Source: Nocardia alni
Lineage (GTDB): Bacteria > Actinomycetota > Actinomycetes > Mycobacteriales > Mycobacteriaceae
DNA length: 33,998 nt
Reading direction: 5' to 3'
Assembly: GCF_019038435.1 (NCBI RefSeq)
Contig: NZ_JAGPOX010000110.1
Coordinates: forward strand, 1-33,998
In this document: positions 1-8,474 of the stretch, piece by piece
Layout: every line of letters starts with the position of its first letter
How positions within the stretch are numbered: the first letter of the stretch is position 1
The notes under the pieces: generated by a model
What the model saw: the letters and a program-made list of their open reading frames with translations, nothing else
Told to the model about the DNA's origin: nothing
Databases searched by the model: none
Translations under genes and position numbers: made by a program

Positions 1-42
1 GGTGTGCGGTGTGCGGTGTGCGGTGTGCGGTGTGCGGTGTGC
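1..42. repeat. 7-bp tandem repeat, six copies
   Basis: Six exact copies of GGTGTGC run from the first base of the window, so the array may continue to the left. At 52-78 there are three further copies of a related 9-mer, GGTGCGTCG, the last ending in A. The array lies upstream of the likely promoter of the first gene and codes for nothing I can support: its reading through as a Cys/Val/Arg-rich N-terminus is an artefact of an open frame. It may be a variable-number repeat. Confidence 0.85.
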
Positions 43-132
43 GGGCGTATCGGTGCGTCGGGTGCGTCGGGTGCGTCAGGGGGGCAGGGCATTCGGCGTC
101 CGAGGTGCTCGATTGGTGTTACCGTTGCTATT

Positions 133-149
133 ACTGGAAAATCAACTGT
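133..149. promoter_or_regulatory. Degenerate copy of the shared operator
   Basis: The half-sites ACTGGA and AACTGT are separated by five bases, the same geometry as the window's shared palindrome (ACYGTA-N5-TACRGT), but the right arm matches poorly. It lies 42 bases before the likely start of the first dehydrogenase, a spacing close to that of the better sites. It is called mainly by position, so confidence is low. Confidence 0.4.
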
Positions 150-191
150 TACGGCGTGAGCATGCCGACCGGGCGAGCGAGGAGTGCGCGG

Positions 192-1001
192 ATGGCGCGG
201 GTTGTCGGATTCGTGGGGGCCGGGCGGATGGGCGAGCCGATGGTGGTCCGGCTGGTCCGGGGCGGTCACCGGGTGGTGGTCTACGCGCGCCGGCCGGAGG
301 TGCGCGAACGGGTCCGGGCGGCCGGGGCCGAGGTGGCGAATTCGGTGGCCGAGATGGCCGCCGTGAGCGATGTCGTGATCGTCTGCGTGTTCTCGGACGA
401 CCAGTTGGTGGAGGTACTCGGCGGCCCGCGGGGCGTGCTCGCGACCGGGCGCAAAGACTGCGTCGTCGTCTCGCACACCACCGGAGCCGTGTCGACGGTT
501 CGTGGTCTGGCCGCCACTCATTCCGATGGCCCGGTACTGCTGGATGGTCCGGTGAGCGGGTCGGCTCAGGACATCGCCGCGGGGGAGTTGACCGTCCTGC
601 TGGGTGGTCCGGCATCGTCGGTGGCGCTCGCGCGGCCGGTGCTGGAGTCCTATGCCGGCACCATCGTCACCACCGGTGAGCTGGGCAGCGCGTTACGCGT
701 GAAGCTGGTGAACAACGCGCTGTTCGCCGCCAGCGCGCAGTTGGTCGCGACGGCCGCGGAGATCGGCCGGAAGATGGGCATCGCCGACGATGATCTGCTG
801 CGCGCGCTACTTGTCTGTAGCGGGCGCAGCTATGCCATGGAGTCGATTCAGCGCATCGGCGGGCCGAGCGGGTTCGAGCGGGTGGCCGCACCGTTCCTGC
901 GCAAAGACGTCGCGGCGTGTCTGGCCGCGACCACCGACAACGGCATCGAGCTGGGGCAGCTCGCCGCCGTGATTCATGATGGCCCACTGGATCTCGGATG
1001 A
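192..1001 (+). CDS. NAD(P)-dependent beta-hydroxyacid dehydrogenase (3-hydroxyisobutyrate dehydrogenase family)
   Basis: This 269-residue protein belongs to the 6-phosphogluconate/3-hydroxyisobutyrate dehydrogenase superfamily, which oxidises beta-hydroxy acids to semialdehydes or keto acids with NAD(P). The N-terminal Rossmann motif is GAGRMGEP, the substrate-binding motif is DGPVSGS (family usually DxPVSGG), and the helical C-terminal half carries RVKLVNN with the expected catalytic lysine, then a conserved FLRKDVA. Start: the ATG at 192 has GAGGAG about 8 bases upstream and puts the Rossmann fold at the N-terminus; an ATG at 162 is possible, while the frame open from base 9 runs through tandem repeats. 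The stop overlaps the next ATG (ATGA), so it is co-translated with the aldehyde dehydrogenase. An alcohol-aldehyde-acid pair is a natural inference; the substrate is unknown. Confidence 0.85.
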   Translation: MARVVGFVGAGRMGEPMVVRLVRGGHRVVVYARRPEVRERVRAAGAEVANSVAEMAAVSDVVIVCVFSDDQLVEVLGGPRGVLATGRKDCVVVSHTTGAVSTVRGLAATHSDGPVLLDGPVSGSAQDIAAGELTVLLGGPASSVALARPVLESYAGTIVTTGELGSALRVKLVNNALFAASAQLVATAAEIGRKMGIADDDLLRALLVCSGRSYAMESIQRIGGPSGFERVAAPFLRKDVAACLAATTDNGIELGQLAAVIHDGPLDLG

Positions 1002-2512
1002 CCGCAAAAATTACGCCCGGGGTCGCAACGACCGAAAACGACCGGTCGACAGGGCAATCCGCGACACCGGCCGCGATTCTGGAACGGCAGCGAGCGGCAT
1101 TCCTGCGGGAGGGGCCACCCTCGGCGGCGGTGCGGCGCAACAGGATCGATCGGCTGCTCGCGATGGTCCTGGACAACGTCGATGCTTACGTGGACGCGAT
1201 GACCGGCGATTTCGGTACACGGTCGCGGACCGGGACATTGTTCGCGGAGATCATGGGCATGCTCACGACCATCGAGCACACCCGCTCGCATGTGCGCGAC
1301 TGGATGCGGCCACGCAATCCGAAACCGGCAGCGCGCCTCTACGGCATCCGCGCTCAGGTCCAGCCCACACCGCGGGGCGTCGTCGGCATCATCGGCCCGT
1401 GGAACTTCCCTCTCCAGCTGGTTGTCGTGCCCGCCGCGGCGGCCTTCGCCGCGGGCAATCGGGTGATGCTCAAGATGTCCGAGATCACTTCGCGCACTGC
1501 GGAATTGACTCGGAAACTAGCGCCCGACTATTTCGATCAGTGCGAGCTGGCCGTCGTGACCGGCGGCCCCGACGTGGCCGCAGCCTTCGCCGAGTTGCCC
1601 TTCGACTGTCTGTTCTTCACCGGATCGACCCGGGTCGGCAGGCTGGTTCAGCGTGCTGCCGCAGAGCATCTCGTGCCTGTCACGCTCGAACTCGGCGGGA
1701 AGAATCCGGTCGTCGTGGCGCCGAATGCCGATATCCGGCGCGCAGCTGGCCGGATCGCGCGGGCGCGCATGGTCAACGGCGGGCAGGTTTGCGTGTGCCC
1801 CGACACCGTTTTCGTACCGGCCGAACGAATCGACGCCTTCGCCGACGCGGTCCGCACCGCTCTGCGAGATATGTTCCCGGCGATCGCCGATGACGACGAG
1901 TACACCGCGTGCGTCGATACCGTGAACTACGATCGCGTTGTCGCGCTGGTCGATTCGGCACGCCAGGCGGGCGCGCACGTCGAGCAGATCGTTCCACCGG
2001 GTGAGACACTGCCGGATCCGGTGTCGCGCAAGATCGCACCGACCATCGTCCGGGACGTCACCGACGACATGCCGATCGCCACCGAGGAAATCTTCGGACC
2101 GGTGCTCGTCGTGCGACCGTATTCCGCACTCGCCGAGGTGATCGAGCACCTGAACCGGCGTCCCGCGCCCCTGGTCGCCTACTGGTACGGGCGCGGCGAT
2201 CGCGATTTCCGCGCACTCGTCCGGGCGACCCGCAGCGGGGGCGTGTCCCGCAACGATTTCGGCATGCAGATGTTCCCGGCGGACGCGCCCTTCGGTGGGG
2301 TCGGCGACAGCGGCATGGGCGCGTATCGCGGCAAAGCCGGCTTCGATACCTTCACCCACTATCGAACTGTCGTCGGCACCGATCTTCCGTTCATGATCAC
2401 CGCCCGTGCCGCACCACCGTTTTCGGGCATGCTCCGTCGCGTCACCGATCTCGCCCTGCGCCGCGCGCATCGGCGCACACACCGCCGGATAAGGCGCACA
2501 GCGCGGACCTGA
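998..2512 (+). CDS. Aldehyde dehydrogenase, coniferyl-aldehyde-dehydrogenase-like
   Basis: A 504-residue NAD(P)-dependent aldehyde dehydrogenase. Visible motifs in order: PWNFP with Asn136 (oxyanion hole), FTGSTRVG (cofactor binding), ELGGKN with general-base Glu231, and NGGQVCVC with nucleophile Cys265. The C-terminal FGGVGDSGMGAYRGKAGFDTF block is typical of the coniferyl aldehyde dehydrogenase branch. The tail after about residue 470 is Arg-rich and probably not part of the catalytic fold. The ATG overlaps the stop of the upstream dehydrogenase by 4 bases, so the two form an operon; it probably turns an aldehyde produced in the pathway into the acid for CoA activation. The 'coniferyl' label describes sequence family, not the proven substrate. 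Confidence 0.88.
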   Translation: MTAKITPGVATTENDRSTGQSATPAAILERQRAAFLREGPPSAAVRRNRIDRLLAMVLDNVDAYVDAMTGDFGTRSRTGTLFAEIMGMLTTIEHTRSHVRDWMRPRNPKPAARLYGIRAQVQPTPRGVVGIIGPWNFPLQLVVVPAAAAFAAGNRVMLKMSEITSRTAELTRKLAPDYFDQCELAVVTGGPDVAAAFAELPFDCLFFTGSTRVGRLVQRAAAEHLVPVTLELGGKNPVVVAPNADIRRAAGRIARARMVNGGQVCVCPDTVFVPAERIDAFADAVRTALRDMFPAIADDDEYTACVDTVNYDRVVALVDSARQAGAHVEQIVPPGETLPDPVSRKIAPTIVRDVTDDMPIATEEIFGPVLVVRPYSALAEVIEHLNRRPAPLVAYWYGRGDRDFRALVRATRSGGVSRNDFGMQMFPADAPFGGVGDSGMGAYRGKAGFDTFTHYRTVVGTDLPFMITARAAPPFSGMLRRVTDLALRRAHRRTHRRIRRTART

Positions 2513-2561
2513 GCGCCTCTCCCGCTCGGCGTGGGCCGCCGAATCCGTACTTGTAATCATT

Positions 2562-2578
2562 CCCGTAGGTATTACAGT
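2562..2578. promoter_or_regulatory. Shared operator copy before the first acyl-CoA synthetase
   Basis: CCCGTA-GGTAT-TACAGT matches the window's 17-bp palindrome at all but one arm position. It lies 44 bases upstream of the TTG start at 2623, in the promoter region of the synthetase gene. Its presence here argues against starting that gene at the TTG at 2578, which falls on the edge of this site. Confidence 0.7.
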
Positions 2579-2622
2579 TGGTTTACTCTATTGGTGTCGG
2601 CCAGTCGACCCAGGAGGCGCAG

Positions 2623-4299
2623 TTGTCTCGTCCGAGCAGCGTATCCGCACCGGTAACCTCGCAATTGACCCTGGTGGAGGCCGCGGATGCGGTCGCGGCC
2701 GCCCTTCCCGATCGTGAGCTGGTGGTGCAGGGCGATCGCCGGTGCACCTATGCCCGGGTCGCCGAGCAGTCGCGGCGGTTGGCGTCCTACCTGCACGCGC
2801 GCGGGCTGGGCTGTCACACCGAGCGATCGGCGCTCGCCGGGCACGAGACCGGGCAGGATCTGCTGGGCATCTACGCCTACAACGGTCCCGAATACATCGA
2901 GGGGATGATGGGGGCGTTCCGGGCGCGAGTGGCGCCGTTCAACGTCAACTATCGCTATGTCGAGAGCGAATTGCAGTATCTGCTGGCCGATTCCGGTGCG
3001 ACCGCGCTCATCTACCACGCCGCGTTCGCGCCCCGCCTGGCCGAAGTACTGCCCGGCCTGACGGCGCTACGTGTGCTGATCCAGATCGCCGACGACTCCG
3101 GCAACGAATTGCTGGACGGCGCGGTCGATTACGAGACCGTCGTGGCAGCCACCGAACCGGATACGCAGCTGCCGCAAGCGGTTCCGGACGATCTGTATGT
3201 GCTGTACACCGGCGGCACCACCGGCATGCCCAAGGCCGTGCTGTGGCGCCAGCACGACATCTTCATGGCCGCCTGCGGAGGCCGGGACAACAACACCGGT
3301 GCGGTGATCGATTCGTACTCCGAGGTCGTCGCGCGAGCGGAAGCGAATCCCGGTGTGCGCCTGTTGCTTCTGCCGCCCATGATGCACGGTGCGGCACAGT
3401 GGGCGGTGCTCACCGCGATGACGACCGGACAGACGCTCGTGCTTCCCACTGTGGTCGACCATGTCGATGCCGAGGAGATCGTGCGAACCATCTCGAGGGA
3501 GCGCGCCGCCGTGGCGATCGTGGTCGGTGACGCGATGGCGCGTCCGCTCCTGGCCGCGATCGAGAAGACGTCGGCCGACGTGTCGTCGCTGGTGGCGTTG
3601 ACCAGCGGAGGCGCCGTGCTGAGCCCGCAGATCAAGCGGCGTTGGATCGATGCGATCCCCGGGCTGGTCGTACTGGACGCGGTCGGTGCCTCGGAGACCG
3701 GCGCGCAGATGCACCACGTGTCGGCGGCCGGATCGGTGTCCACCGGCAGGTTCGCCGCGGGCGCGGATACCTGTGTGGTGGCCGAGGATTTCGGCTCGGT
3801 GCTGGCCGCGGGCCACGAGGGCATCGGCTGGCTCGCCCAACGCCGTTTCACGCCCCTGGGCTACAAGGGCGATGCCGTCAAGACCGCGATCACCTTTCCG
3901 CTCATCGACGGCATGCGCTTCGTGATTCCGGGCGACCGGGCTCGGCGCTTGGCCGACGGGTCCATAGAACTGCTCGGGCGCGATTCGGTGACGATCAACT
4001 CCGGTGGCGAGAAGATCTTCGTCGAGGAGGTCGAGATGGCGATCTCGTCCCATCCGGCCGTCGCCGACGTGGTCGTGGTGGGCCGCCCGAGCGAGCGATG
4101 GGGGCAGGAGGTCGTCGCCGTCGTCGCCCTGTCCGAAGGAGCCGAGGCGAGCGACGAGGATCTGATCACTCATGCGGCACTGTCCCTCGCGCGGTACAAA
4201 TTGCCCAAGCACGTCGTGTTCCGCTCGGAGATCGTACGAAGTCCGGCCGGCAAGGCCGACTACCGCTGGGCCCGCGAACAAGTGATCGCCGCAGGCTGA
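2623..4299 (+). CDS. Acyl-CoA synthetase, FadD-type AMP-forming ligase
   Basis: A 558-residue ANL-superfamily acyl-CoA synthetase that activates a carboxylic acid via an acyl-adenylate. The ATP-binding loop YTGGTTGMPKAVLWRQ begins near residue 195; the adenylate motif GASETG, the hinge region near GRDSVTINSGGEKIFVEEVE, and the catalytic lysine Lys544 in SPAGKADYRW are all present. The 'VLWRQ' signature is seen in actinobacterial FadD enzymes such as the steroid side-chain group. I chose the TTG at 2623 because AGGAGG lies 5 bases upstream; the longer frame from 2578 would start inside the operator-like site. It is a paralogue of the synthetase at 9905-11533. It is probably monocistronic, since the next gene is convergent. 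Confidence 0.87.
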   Translation: MSRPSSVSAPVTSQLTLVEAADAVAAALPDRELVVQGDRRCTYARVAEQSRRLASYLHARGLGCHTERSALAGHETGQDLLGIYAYNGPEYIEGMMGAFRARVAPFNVNYRYVESELQYLLADSGATALIYHAAFAPRLAEVLPGLTALRVLIQIADDSGNELLDGAVDYETVVAATEPDTQLPQAVPDDLYVLYTGGTTGMPKAVLWRQHDIFMAACGGRDNNTGAVIDSYSEVVARAEANPGVRLLLLPPMMHGAAQWAVLTAMTTGQTLVLPTVVDHVDAEEIVRTISRERAAVAIVVGDAMARPLLAAIEKTSADVSSLVALTSGGAVLSPQIKRRWIDAIPGLVVLDAVGASETGAQMHHVSAAGSVSTGRFAAGADTCVVAEDFGSVLAAGHEGIGWLAQRRFTPLGYKGDAVKTAITFPLIDGMRFVIPGDRARRLADGSIELLGRDSVTINSGGEKIFVEEVEMAISSHPAVADVVVVGRPSERWGQEVVAVVALSEGAEASDEDLITHAALSLARYKLPKHVVFRSEIVRSPAGKADYRWAREQVIAAG

Positions 4300-4586
4300 T
4301 TCACGGCACGAGACCATATCCGACGGTTTTTGCTGCGCGGGGTTACGCCGTCGCCTGTGCGGCTCGGGCGACGCGGGAGAGCCCGCAGCGCACCCCGGGC
4401 ACTTGGACGACGTCGTGGATCGGATGGTGCGACAGCCAGGAGTAGTGATCGGTTCGATGGCCTGCGTGGGATCGAGCCCGAGCCCGCCCACTGCCGTGGG
4501 CGTAGCCGTTCAGGCCGTGCGTCTGACGCACCGGGGCGGACGCACGTCGTCGGCGTCGGAAGTGCCGGTTCCTGTAGGCGCGATGG
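4300..4586. other. Intergenic region between convergent CoA ligase genes
   Basis: This 287-base stretch separates two convergent genes. A small GC hairpin (GCGGG, AGAG, CCCGC at 4373-4386) is the only possible termination signal I see and is weak. A short leftward open frame (4343-4531) has no recognisable motif or ribosome binding site. There is no copy of the shared operator, as expected between gene ends. Confidence 0.5.
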
Positions 4587-6119
4587 TCAGGCGGGGAGCC
4601 CTCCCGGCGGGTTGTTCAGCGTCGCGCCCGGGTGGTCTGGGGCGAAGTGTGCTCGCACCGCGCGGAGATCGGCCTTGCCGGAGGGTGTGCGCGGGATGGC
4701 CGTGACGAGTGCGATGTCGGTGGGAATCTCATAGGGGGCCAAGCGGTGTCGCAGATGTTCGATGAGGTCGCCGGGTTCGGCGGAGTGGCCGGAGCGCAAT
4801 TCCACCATCGCGACCGGTGTTTCGCCGAGGCGGCCGTCGGGGCGTGAGACCACCGCGGCGCCCAGGACGGCGGGATGGCTTTCCAGGGCGCCGCGCACAT
4901 CGTCCGGCATGATCTTGAAGCCGCCGCGGATGATCGCCTGATCGGCGCGGCCCATGATCCACAGGAAGCCGTCGGCGTCGATGCGGGCCAGGTCGGTGGT
5001 GCGGATCCACTCCGCGGTCGGGCCGAGCTGGCCGGGTGCGACTTCCAGGAGGCCGGGACGGTCGGCGTCCAGGACGGTGCCGTCCTCATCGACCACCCGC
5101 AGCCGTGAACCTCCGGTCGCCCGGCCTACGCTGCCGCGCTTGGCGTTCCAGTACCGCCGGTGATCGGCCAGGGTCCAGCCCGCGACCCCGCCGCCGAATT
5201 CCGTTGCGGCATAAGAGGTGAGGACAGGGATTCCGAACTTCTCGTGGAACGCGTCGGCGTCCGCGGCCGACAGCGGCGCGGTACCCGAGGTCACGACCTG
5301 GATACCGGTCAGATCCTCCGGGCGCAGATCCGAATGCAGCACCGTGCGCAGCGCGGCGGGCACCAGTGACACGGCCTTGGGCCGATGCGTGCGCACGGCA
5401 CGGGCCCAGCGCTCGAGCTCGAAGCGGGGGAGCAGCACGAAGGGCCGGGCCTCGACGACACACTGCAGCACCCGGAACACGCCGCCGATGTGGACCATCG
5501 GCGCGTTCACGATCGCGACGCCCTGCCGCGGTCGCGCGGGAAGCGGCGCGCGGTCCGGCTCGGGGCCGAGCACGCTGTGGGCCAGCATGTCGTAGGTGAT
5601 GTCCACCCGTTTGGGCGGTCCGGTCGTGCCGCTGGTCAGCATGCGCACGGCGACACCGGGGTGGGTCGGTCCGTCGAGAACGCGCCTGCCGGGGAACGCG
5701 TGCGGTTCAGCCGCCATGCCCGAGATCGCCACGGTCGCCGTGCCGGGCGACGGCACGACCAGGGCCGCCAGATCGTCGGGCGCGCCGATGATCAGGGGCA
5801 GCCGGAGCGCGGTGATGTCGGCCCGTGTGCGCTCGTCCCCGCGGGCGGGATTGAGCACCACAACGGTGCCGCCGCCCAGCAGGACACCGAGCAGGGCGGC
5901 CACATGTTCGGGCCGGTTGCGCAGCAGGATGCCGACCGTGCGATGGCCCGCCGGGTGCGCGAGCACGAACGAGCGGATGCTCCCGGACAATTCGCTCAGC
6001 TCACCGAGGGTGTACCACCGGTCGTCGTACTCGATCGCGAGCGAATCTGGTTGCAGCGCCAGCATTTCGGCGATACGACGACTCAGCGCATGCCCGGAGT
6101 GATTCATCGGCACTGCCAT
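4587..6119 (-). CDS. Class I AMP-dependent CoA ligase
   Basis: A 510-residue ANL-superfamily ligase, more compact than the two FadD proteins and of a different branch. The P-loop is TSGTTGPPK (residues 162-170); the YAATEFGG adenylate motif, the GRADQAIIRGG hinge and Lys482 in TPSGKAD follow. The ATG at 6119 is preceded by AGAGGA at about 7 bases and overlaps the end of the upstream crotonase by 16 bases; an internal ATG at 6107 gives an exact ATGA overlap but has no clear ribosome binding site. It is the last gene of the leftward P450-crotonase-TetR-crotonase-ligase operon. A role in activating a pathway acid intermediate is inferred. Confidence 0.85.
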   Translation of the reverse strand: MAVPMNHSGHALSRRIAEMLALQPDSLAIEYDDRWYTLGELSELSGSIRSFVLAHPAGHRTVGILLRNRPEHVAALLGVLLGGGTVVVLNPARGDERTRADITALRLPLIIGAPDDLAALVVPSPGTATVAISGMAAEPHAFPGRRVLDGPTHPGVAVRMLTSGTTGPPKRVDITYDMLAHSVLGPEPDRAPLPARPRQGVAIVNAPMVHIGGVFRVLQCVVEARPFVLLPRFELERWARAVRTHRPKAVSLVPAALRTVLHSDLRPEDLTGIQVVTSGTAPLSAADADAFHEKFGIPVLTSYAATEFGGGVAGWTLADHRRYWNAKRGSVGRATGGSRLRVVDEDGTVLDADRPGLLEVAPGQLGPTAEWIRTTDLARIDADGFLWIMGRADQAIIRGGFKIMPDDVRGALESHPAVLGAAVVSRPDGRLGETPVAMVELRSGHSAEPGDLIEHLRHRLAPYEIPTDIALVTAIPRTPSGKADLRAVRAHFAPDHPGATLNNPPGGLPA

Positions 6120-6907
6120 TGCGGAGTCCTCTTCTCCACGAATGCCCGGGGCCCCTCGAGCGCGTCTTCGGTGCGGGTGACTCGTTCGCGGAACGATTCG
6201 GCGAGCATCTCGGCCTCGTGCAGCGGCACGTCCAGGCCCTTGAGGATGGCCAGCCGGGTGCCCCGGACGGCCAGGGGCGCATTGGAATTCACGATATCCG
6301 CGATCTCGTGAGCCCGCTCGAGCAGCCGGTCGTCCGCGACCACCTCGGTGATCATGCCCAGCTCGTAGGCCCGCTGCGCGCTGAGCCGCTCGTGCTTGCC
6401 CAGCAACGCCATTCGCAGCGCGACCGCCCGCGGCAGCACCCGGGCCAGGCGCACCACCTCGCGGCCCGCCACCAGCCCGATGCTGACGTGCGCGTCGAAG
6501 AAGGTCGCCGACTGCGCGGCGATGACGATATCGCCGGTGGTGACCCAGTCCAGCCCGGCGCCGCAACACAATCCGTTGATCGCGGCCAGGATGGGCTTGG
6601 TCATGCTGCGGAAGGGCGGTGTGCCCTCCTGGGGCGCCTCCCACTGCTCGTAGGTGGACAGATAGGGGCGCTCGTTGATCACCTTGCCGTCGCCGGGGAT
6701 GGCCTTGACATCCGCGCCCGCGCAGAAGGCGCGACCGGCGCCGGTGACGACGATCGTCCAGACATTATCGTCGTTCTCGGCCTCGTCGTAGGCGGTCCGT
6801 AGTTCGGTGATCATGTGCGGGGTCAGGGCGTTGAGCGCCTGCGGGCGGTCGAGGGTGATCGTGGCCGTATGCCCGTCGACGCGGTACACGATGGAGTCGA
6901 ACGACAT
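6104..6907 (-). CDS. Enoyl-CoA hydratase/isomerase (crotonase) family protein
   Basis: A 267-residue crotonase-fold protein. The first oxyanion-hole segment is GRAFCAGADV (about residues 58-67) and the second is NGLCCGAGLDW (about 111-121). The two glutamates of a classical hydratase are not conserved: the first aligns with Asp120 and the second falls in a DAHVSIG segment without an acid at the usual place. It may therefore be an isomerase, hydrolase or retro-Claisen/lyase-type member rather than a simple hydratase. The ATG has GAAGGAAG upstream. It lies 22 bases after the TetR gene and overlaps the CoA ligase, in the middle of the same operon. Confidence 0.83.
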   Translation of the reverse strand: MSFDSIVYRVDGHTATITLDRPQALNALTPHMITELRTAYDEAENDDNVWTIVVTGAGRAFCAGADVKAIPGDGKVINERPYLSTYEQWEAPQEGTPPFRSMTKPILAAINGLCCGAGLDWVTTGDIVIAAQSATFFDAHVSIGLVAGREVVRLARVLPRAVALRMALLGKHERLSAQRAYELGMITEVVADDRLLERAHEIADIVNSNAPLAVRGTRLAILKGLDVPLHEAEMLAESFRERVTRTEDALEGPRAFVEKRTPQWQCR

Positions 6908-6929
6908 TGGGGCTTCCTTCGTGGGATTG

Positions 6930-7646
6930 TCATGGTACTGAACGCGTCTCGATCAACCGGCTCGCGCGGTCGAGAATGCAGTGCAGTCCGAATTCGAAGT
7001 TGTGGTCGTCCGGTGTGCCCGCGCGCAGCCCGTTCGACATGGCCTCGGCGAGTAGCGGTGTCGTGTCCGGCGCGATCAGAATGCTGTCGTAGTATGCCCG
7101 CGCCTCACCGTCCGAATCGCCGTTCTTGTCGTAGAGCCGTTGCAGGACAACCGATCCCCGGACGTGGAGGTTGATCGCCGAGTAGAGGTCGAAGGCCTCG
7201 GCGGCGGTCAGGCCGGTGTCCACCAGCCTGGCGACCGTCCGCTCCACCTGCTCCGCGCCGATCCGGCTGGCGTGCTGGCTCAGCGCCGACCGGATCAGGA
7301 TGAGGTCGCACAGAATCGGATTGGCCAGGAAGGTGTGCCGCATCGTGCGCGCGTGGTTCGCCAGTGTCTCCCGCCAGTTCGCCGTCTCGACGAACGGGTA
7401 CGGGATCGCGTAGACCTGCAGCCGCAGCGCCCGATCGGTCATGGCGTTGAGCAGGTCGTCCTTCTTGCGGAAGTACCAGTAGATACTGGTGACACCCACC
7501 TGTAGGTGTCTGCCCAGCAGCGGCATGCTCAGGCCGTCGATGGATACGCGTTCGGCGAGTTCGAATGCGCCGTCGATGATGTCGTCCGGATTCAGCGAGC
7601 CGCGTTCGCGCCGCTGCCGTTTCCCGGCGCTGCTGCGTTCGGCCAT
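6930..7646 (-). CDS. TetR-family transcriptional regulator
   Basis: A 238-residue TetR-type regulator. The helix-turn-helix occupies roughly residues 39-62 (GLSMPLLGRHLQVGVTSIYW, then YFRKKDDLL), preceded by a basic arm (KRQRRERG). The C-terminal ligand-binding domain has no family-specific marker I recognise. It is unusual in sitting third in a five-gene catabolic operon rather than divergent from it: 2 bases after the crotonase gene and 22 before the next. The operon's promoter region carries the perfect palindrome at 9732-9754, so autoregulation is likely. It is the only transcription factor in the window and the best candidate to bind the repeated operator; an acyl-CoA or a pathway acid is a plausible ligand. 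Confidence 0.88.
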   Translation of the reverse strand: MAERSSAGKRQRRERGSLNPDDIIDGAFELAERVSIDGLSMPLLGRHLQVGVTSIYWYFRKKDDLLNAMTDRALRLQVYAIPYPFVETANWRETLANHARTMRHTFLANPILCDLILIRSALSQHASRIGAEQVERTVARLVDTGLTAAEAFDLYSAINLHVRGSVVLQRLYDKNGDSDGEARAYYDSILIAPDTTPLLAEAMSNGLRAGTPDDHNFEFGLHCILDRASRLIETRSVP

Positions 7647-7648
7647 GG

Positions 7649-8443
7649 CTAGCCGCCCGGCGTGCCGGTGAAGACGGGCGCGCGCTTCTCGGCGAACGCC
7701 GCGAACGCCTCGATGACGTCGGCGCCGGTCAGATTGACCGCCTGCGCCCGCGTCTCCTCCGCGAGCGACTCACTGAGTGTGCGAACGGTTCCCGCGTTCA
7801 GCAGCGCCTTGGTCTGGGCGAGCGCGAGCGGCGGCCCGGACGCCAGCCGCACGGCGAGTTCCTCCACGAACGTGTCGATGGCGTCCTCGGGGCGCACCCA
7901 GGTCACCAGCCCGAGGCCGCGCGCCTCGTCGGCGTCGATCGTCTCGGCCAGCAGCGCCAGCCGCTTGGCCTGTTGCAGGCCGACAAGTCTCGGCAGCAGC
8001 CACGAACCGCCACAGTCCGGCGACAGCGCCCGACGGGTGAAGATCTGGCAGAACCGCGCGTCGGGCGTCGCCACCACCAGATCGCATCCGAGCGCGAGAT
8101 TCCATCCGGCGCCGGCGGCGACGCCGCGCACCTTCGCGACGGTGGGCACGGGCAGGTCGTGCAGCAGCTGCACGACGTCGTTGATGGCGTTCATCTCCCG
8201 ACTCGGATCGGGGAATTCGTCCATCCCCGCGGCATCGGAGATGTCGGCGCCGGAGCAGAACGAGCCGCCGGAGCCGGTGAGGATGACCGCTCGCACGTCG
8301 GAATCCTTTGCGGCATGGTGAAGTTCGCCGCGCAGCGCCGCCCACAGGTCGCGGGTGATCGCGTTCTTCCGGTGCGGGCGGTTCAGGGTCAGTGTCCGCA
8401 CATGACCGCTTTGCTCGGTGAGCAATACGGGTTCGTCGGTCAC
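7649..8443 (-). CDS. Enoyl-CoA hydratase/isomerase family protein, PaaG-like
   Basis: A 264-residue crotonase-fold protein. GSFCSGADISDAAG forms the first oxyanion segment and VAAGAGWNLALGCD the second, where the first hydratase glutamate is replaced by Asn. The segment ALSPDCGGSWLLPRLVG carries an Asp in the place used by PaaG-type isomerases, so isomerisation of an enoyl-CoA or ring-type substrate is more likely than plain hydration. I chose GTG at 8443 because GAGGAGGAG lies directly upstream; an ATG at 8488 would overlap the P450 gene by 14 bases but has a weak ribosome binding site. It is the second gene of the leftward operon. Confidence 0.83.
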   Translation of the reverse strand: MTDEPVLLTEQSGHVRTLTLNRPHRKNAITRDLWAALRGELHHAAKDSDVRAVILTGSGGSFCSGADISDAAGMDEFPDPSREMNAINDVVQLLHDLPVPTVAKVRGVAAGAGWNLALGCDLVVATPDARFCQIFTRRALSPDCGGSWLLPRLVGLQQAKRLALLAETIDADEARGLGLVTWVRPEDAIDTFVEELAVRLASGPPLALAQTKALLNAGTVRTLSESLAEETRAQAVNLTGADVIEAFAAFAEKRAPVFTGTPGG

Positions 8444-8474
8444 GGCTCCTCCTCGGCGTCGATCGGCAAGCGGC

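Noticed and set aside
3067..4491. Leftward 474-codon open frame opposite the first synthetase
   Set aside because: It is the mirror frame of a well-supported FadD-type gene and has no domain or start signal.
4343..4531. Small leftward frame of 62 codons between the convergent ligase genes
   Set aside because: No ribosome binding site, no recognisable family, and a composition like other chance frames in this DNA; a gene remnant cannot be excluded.
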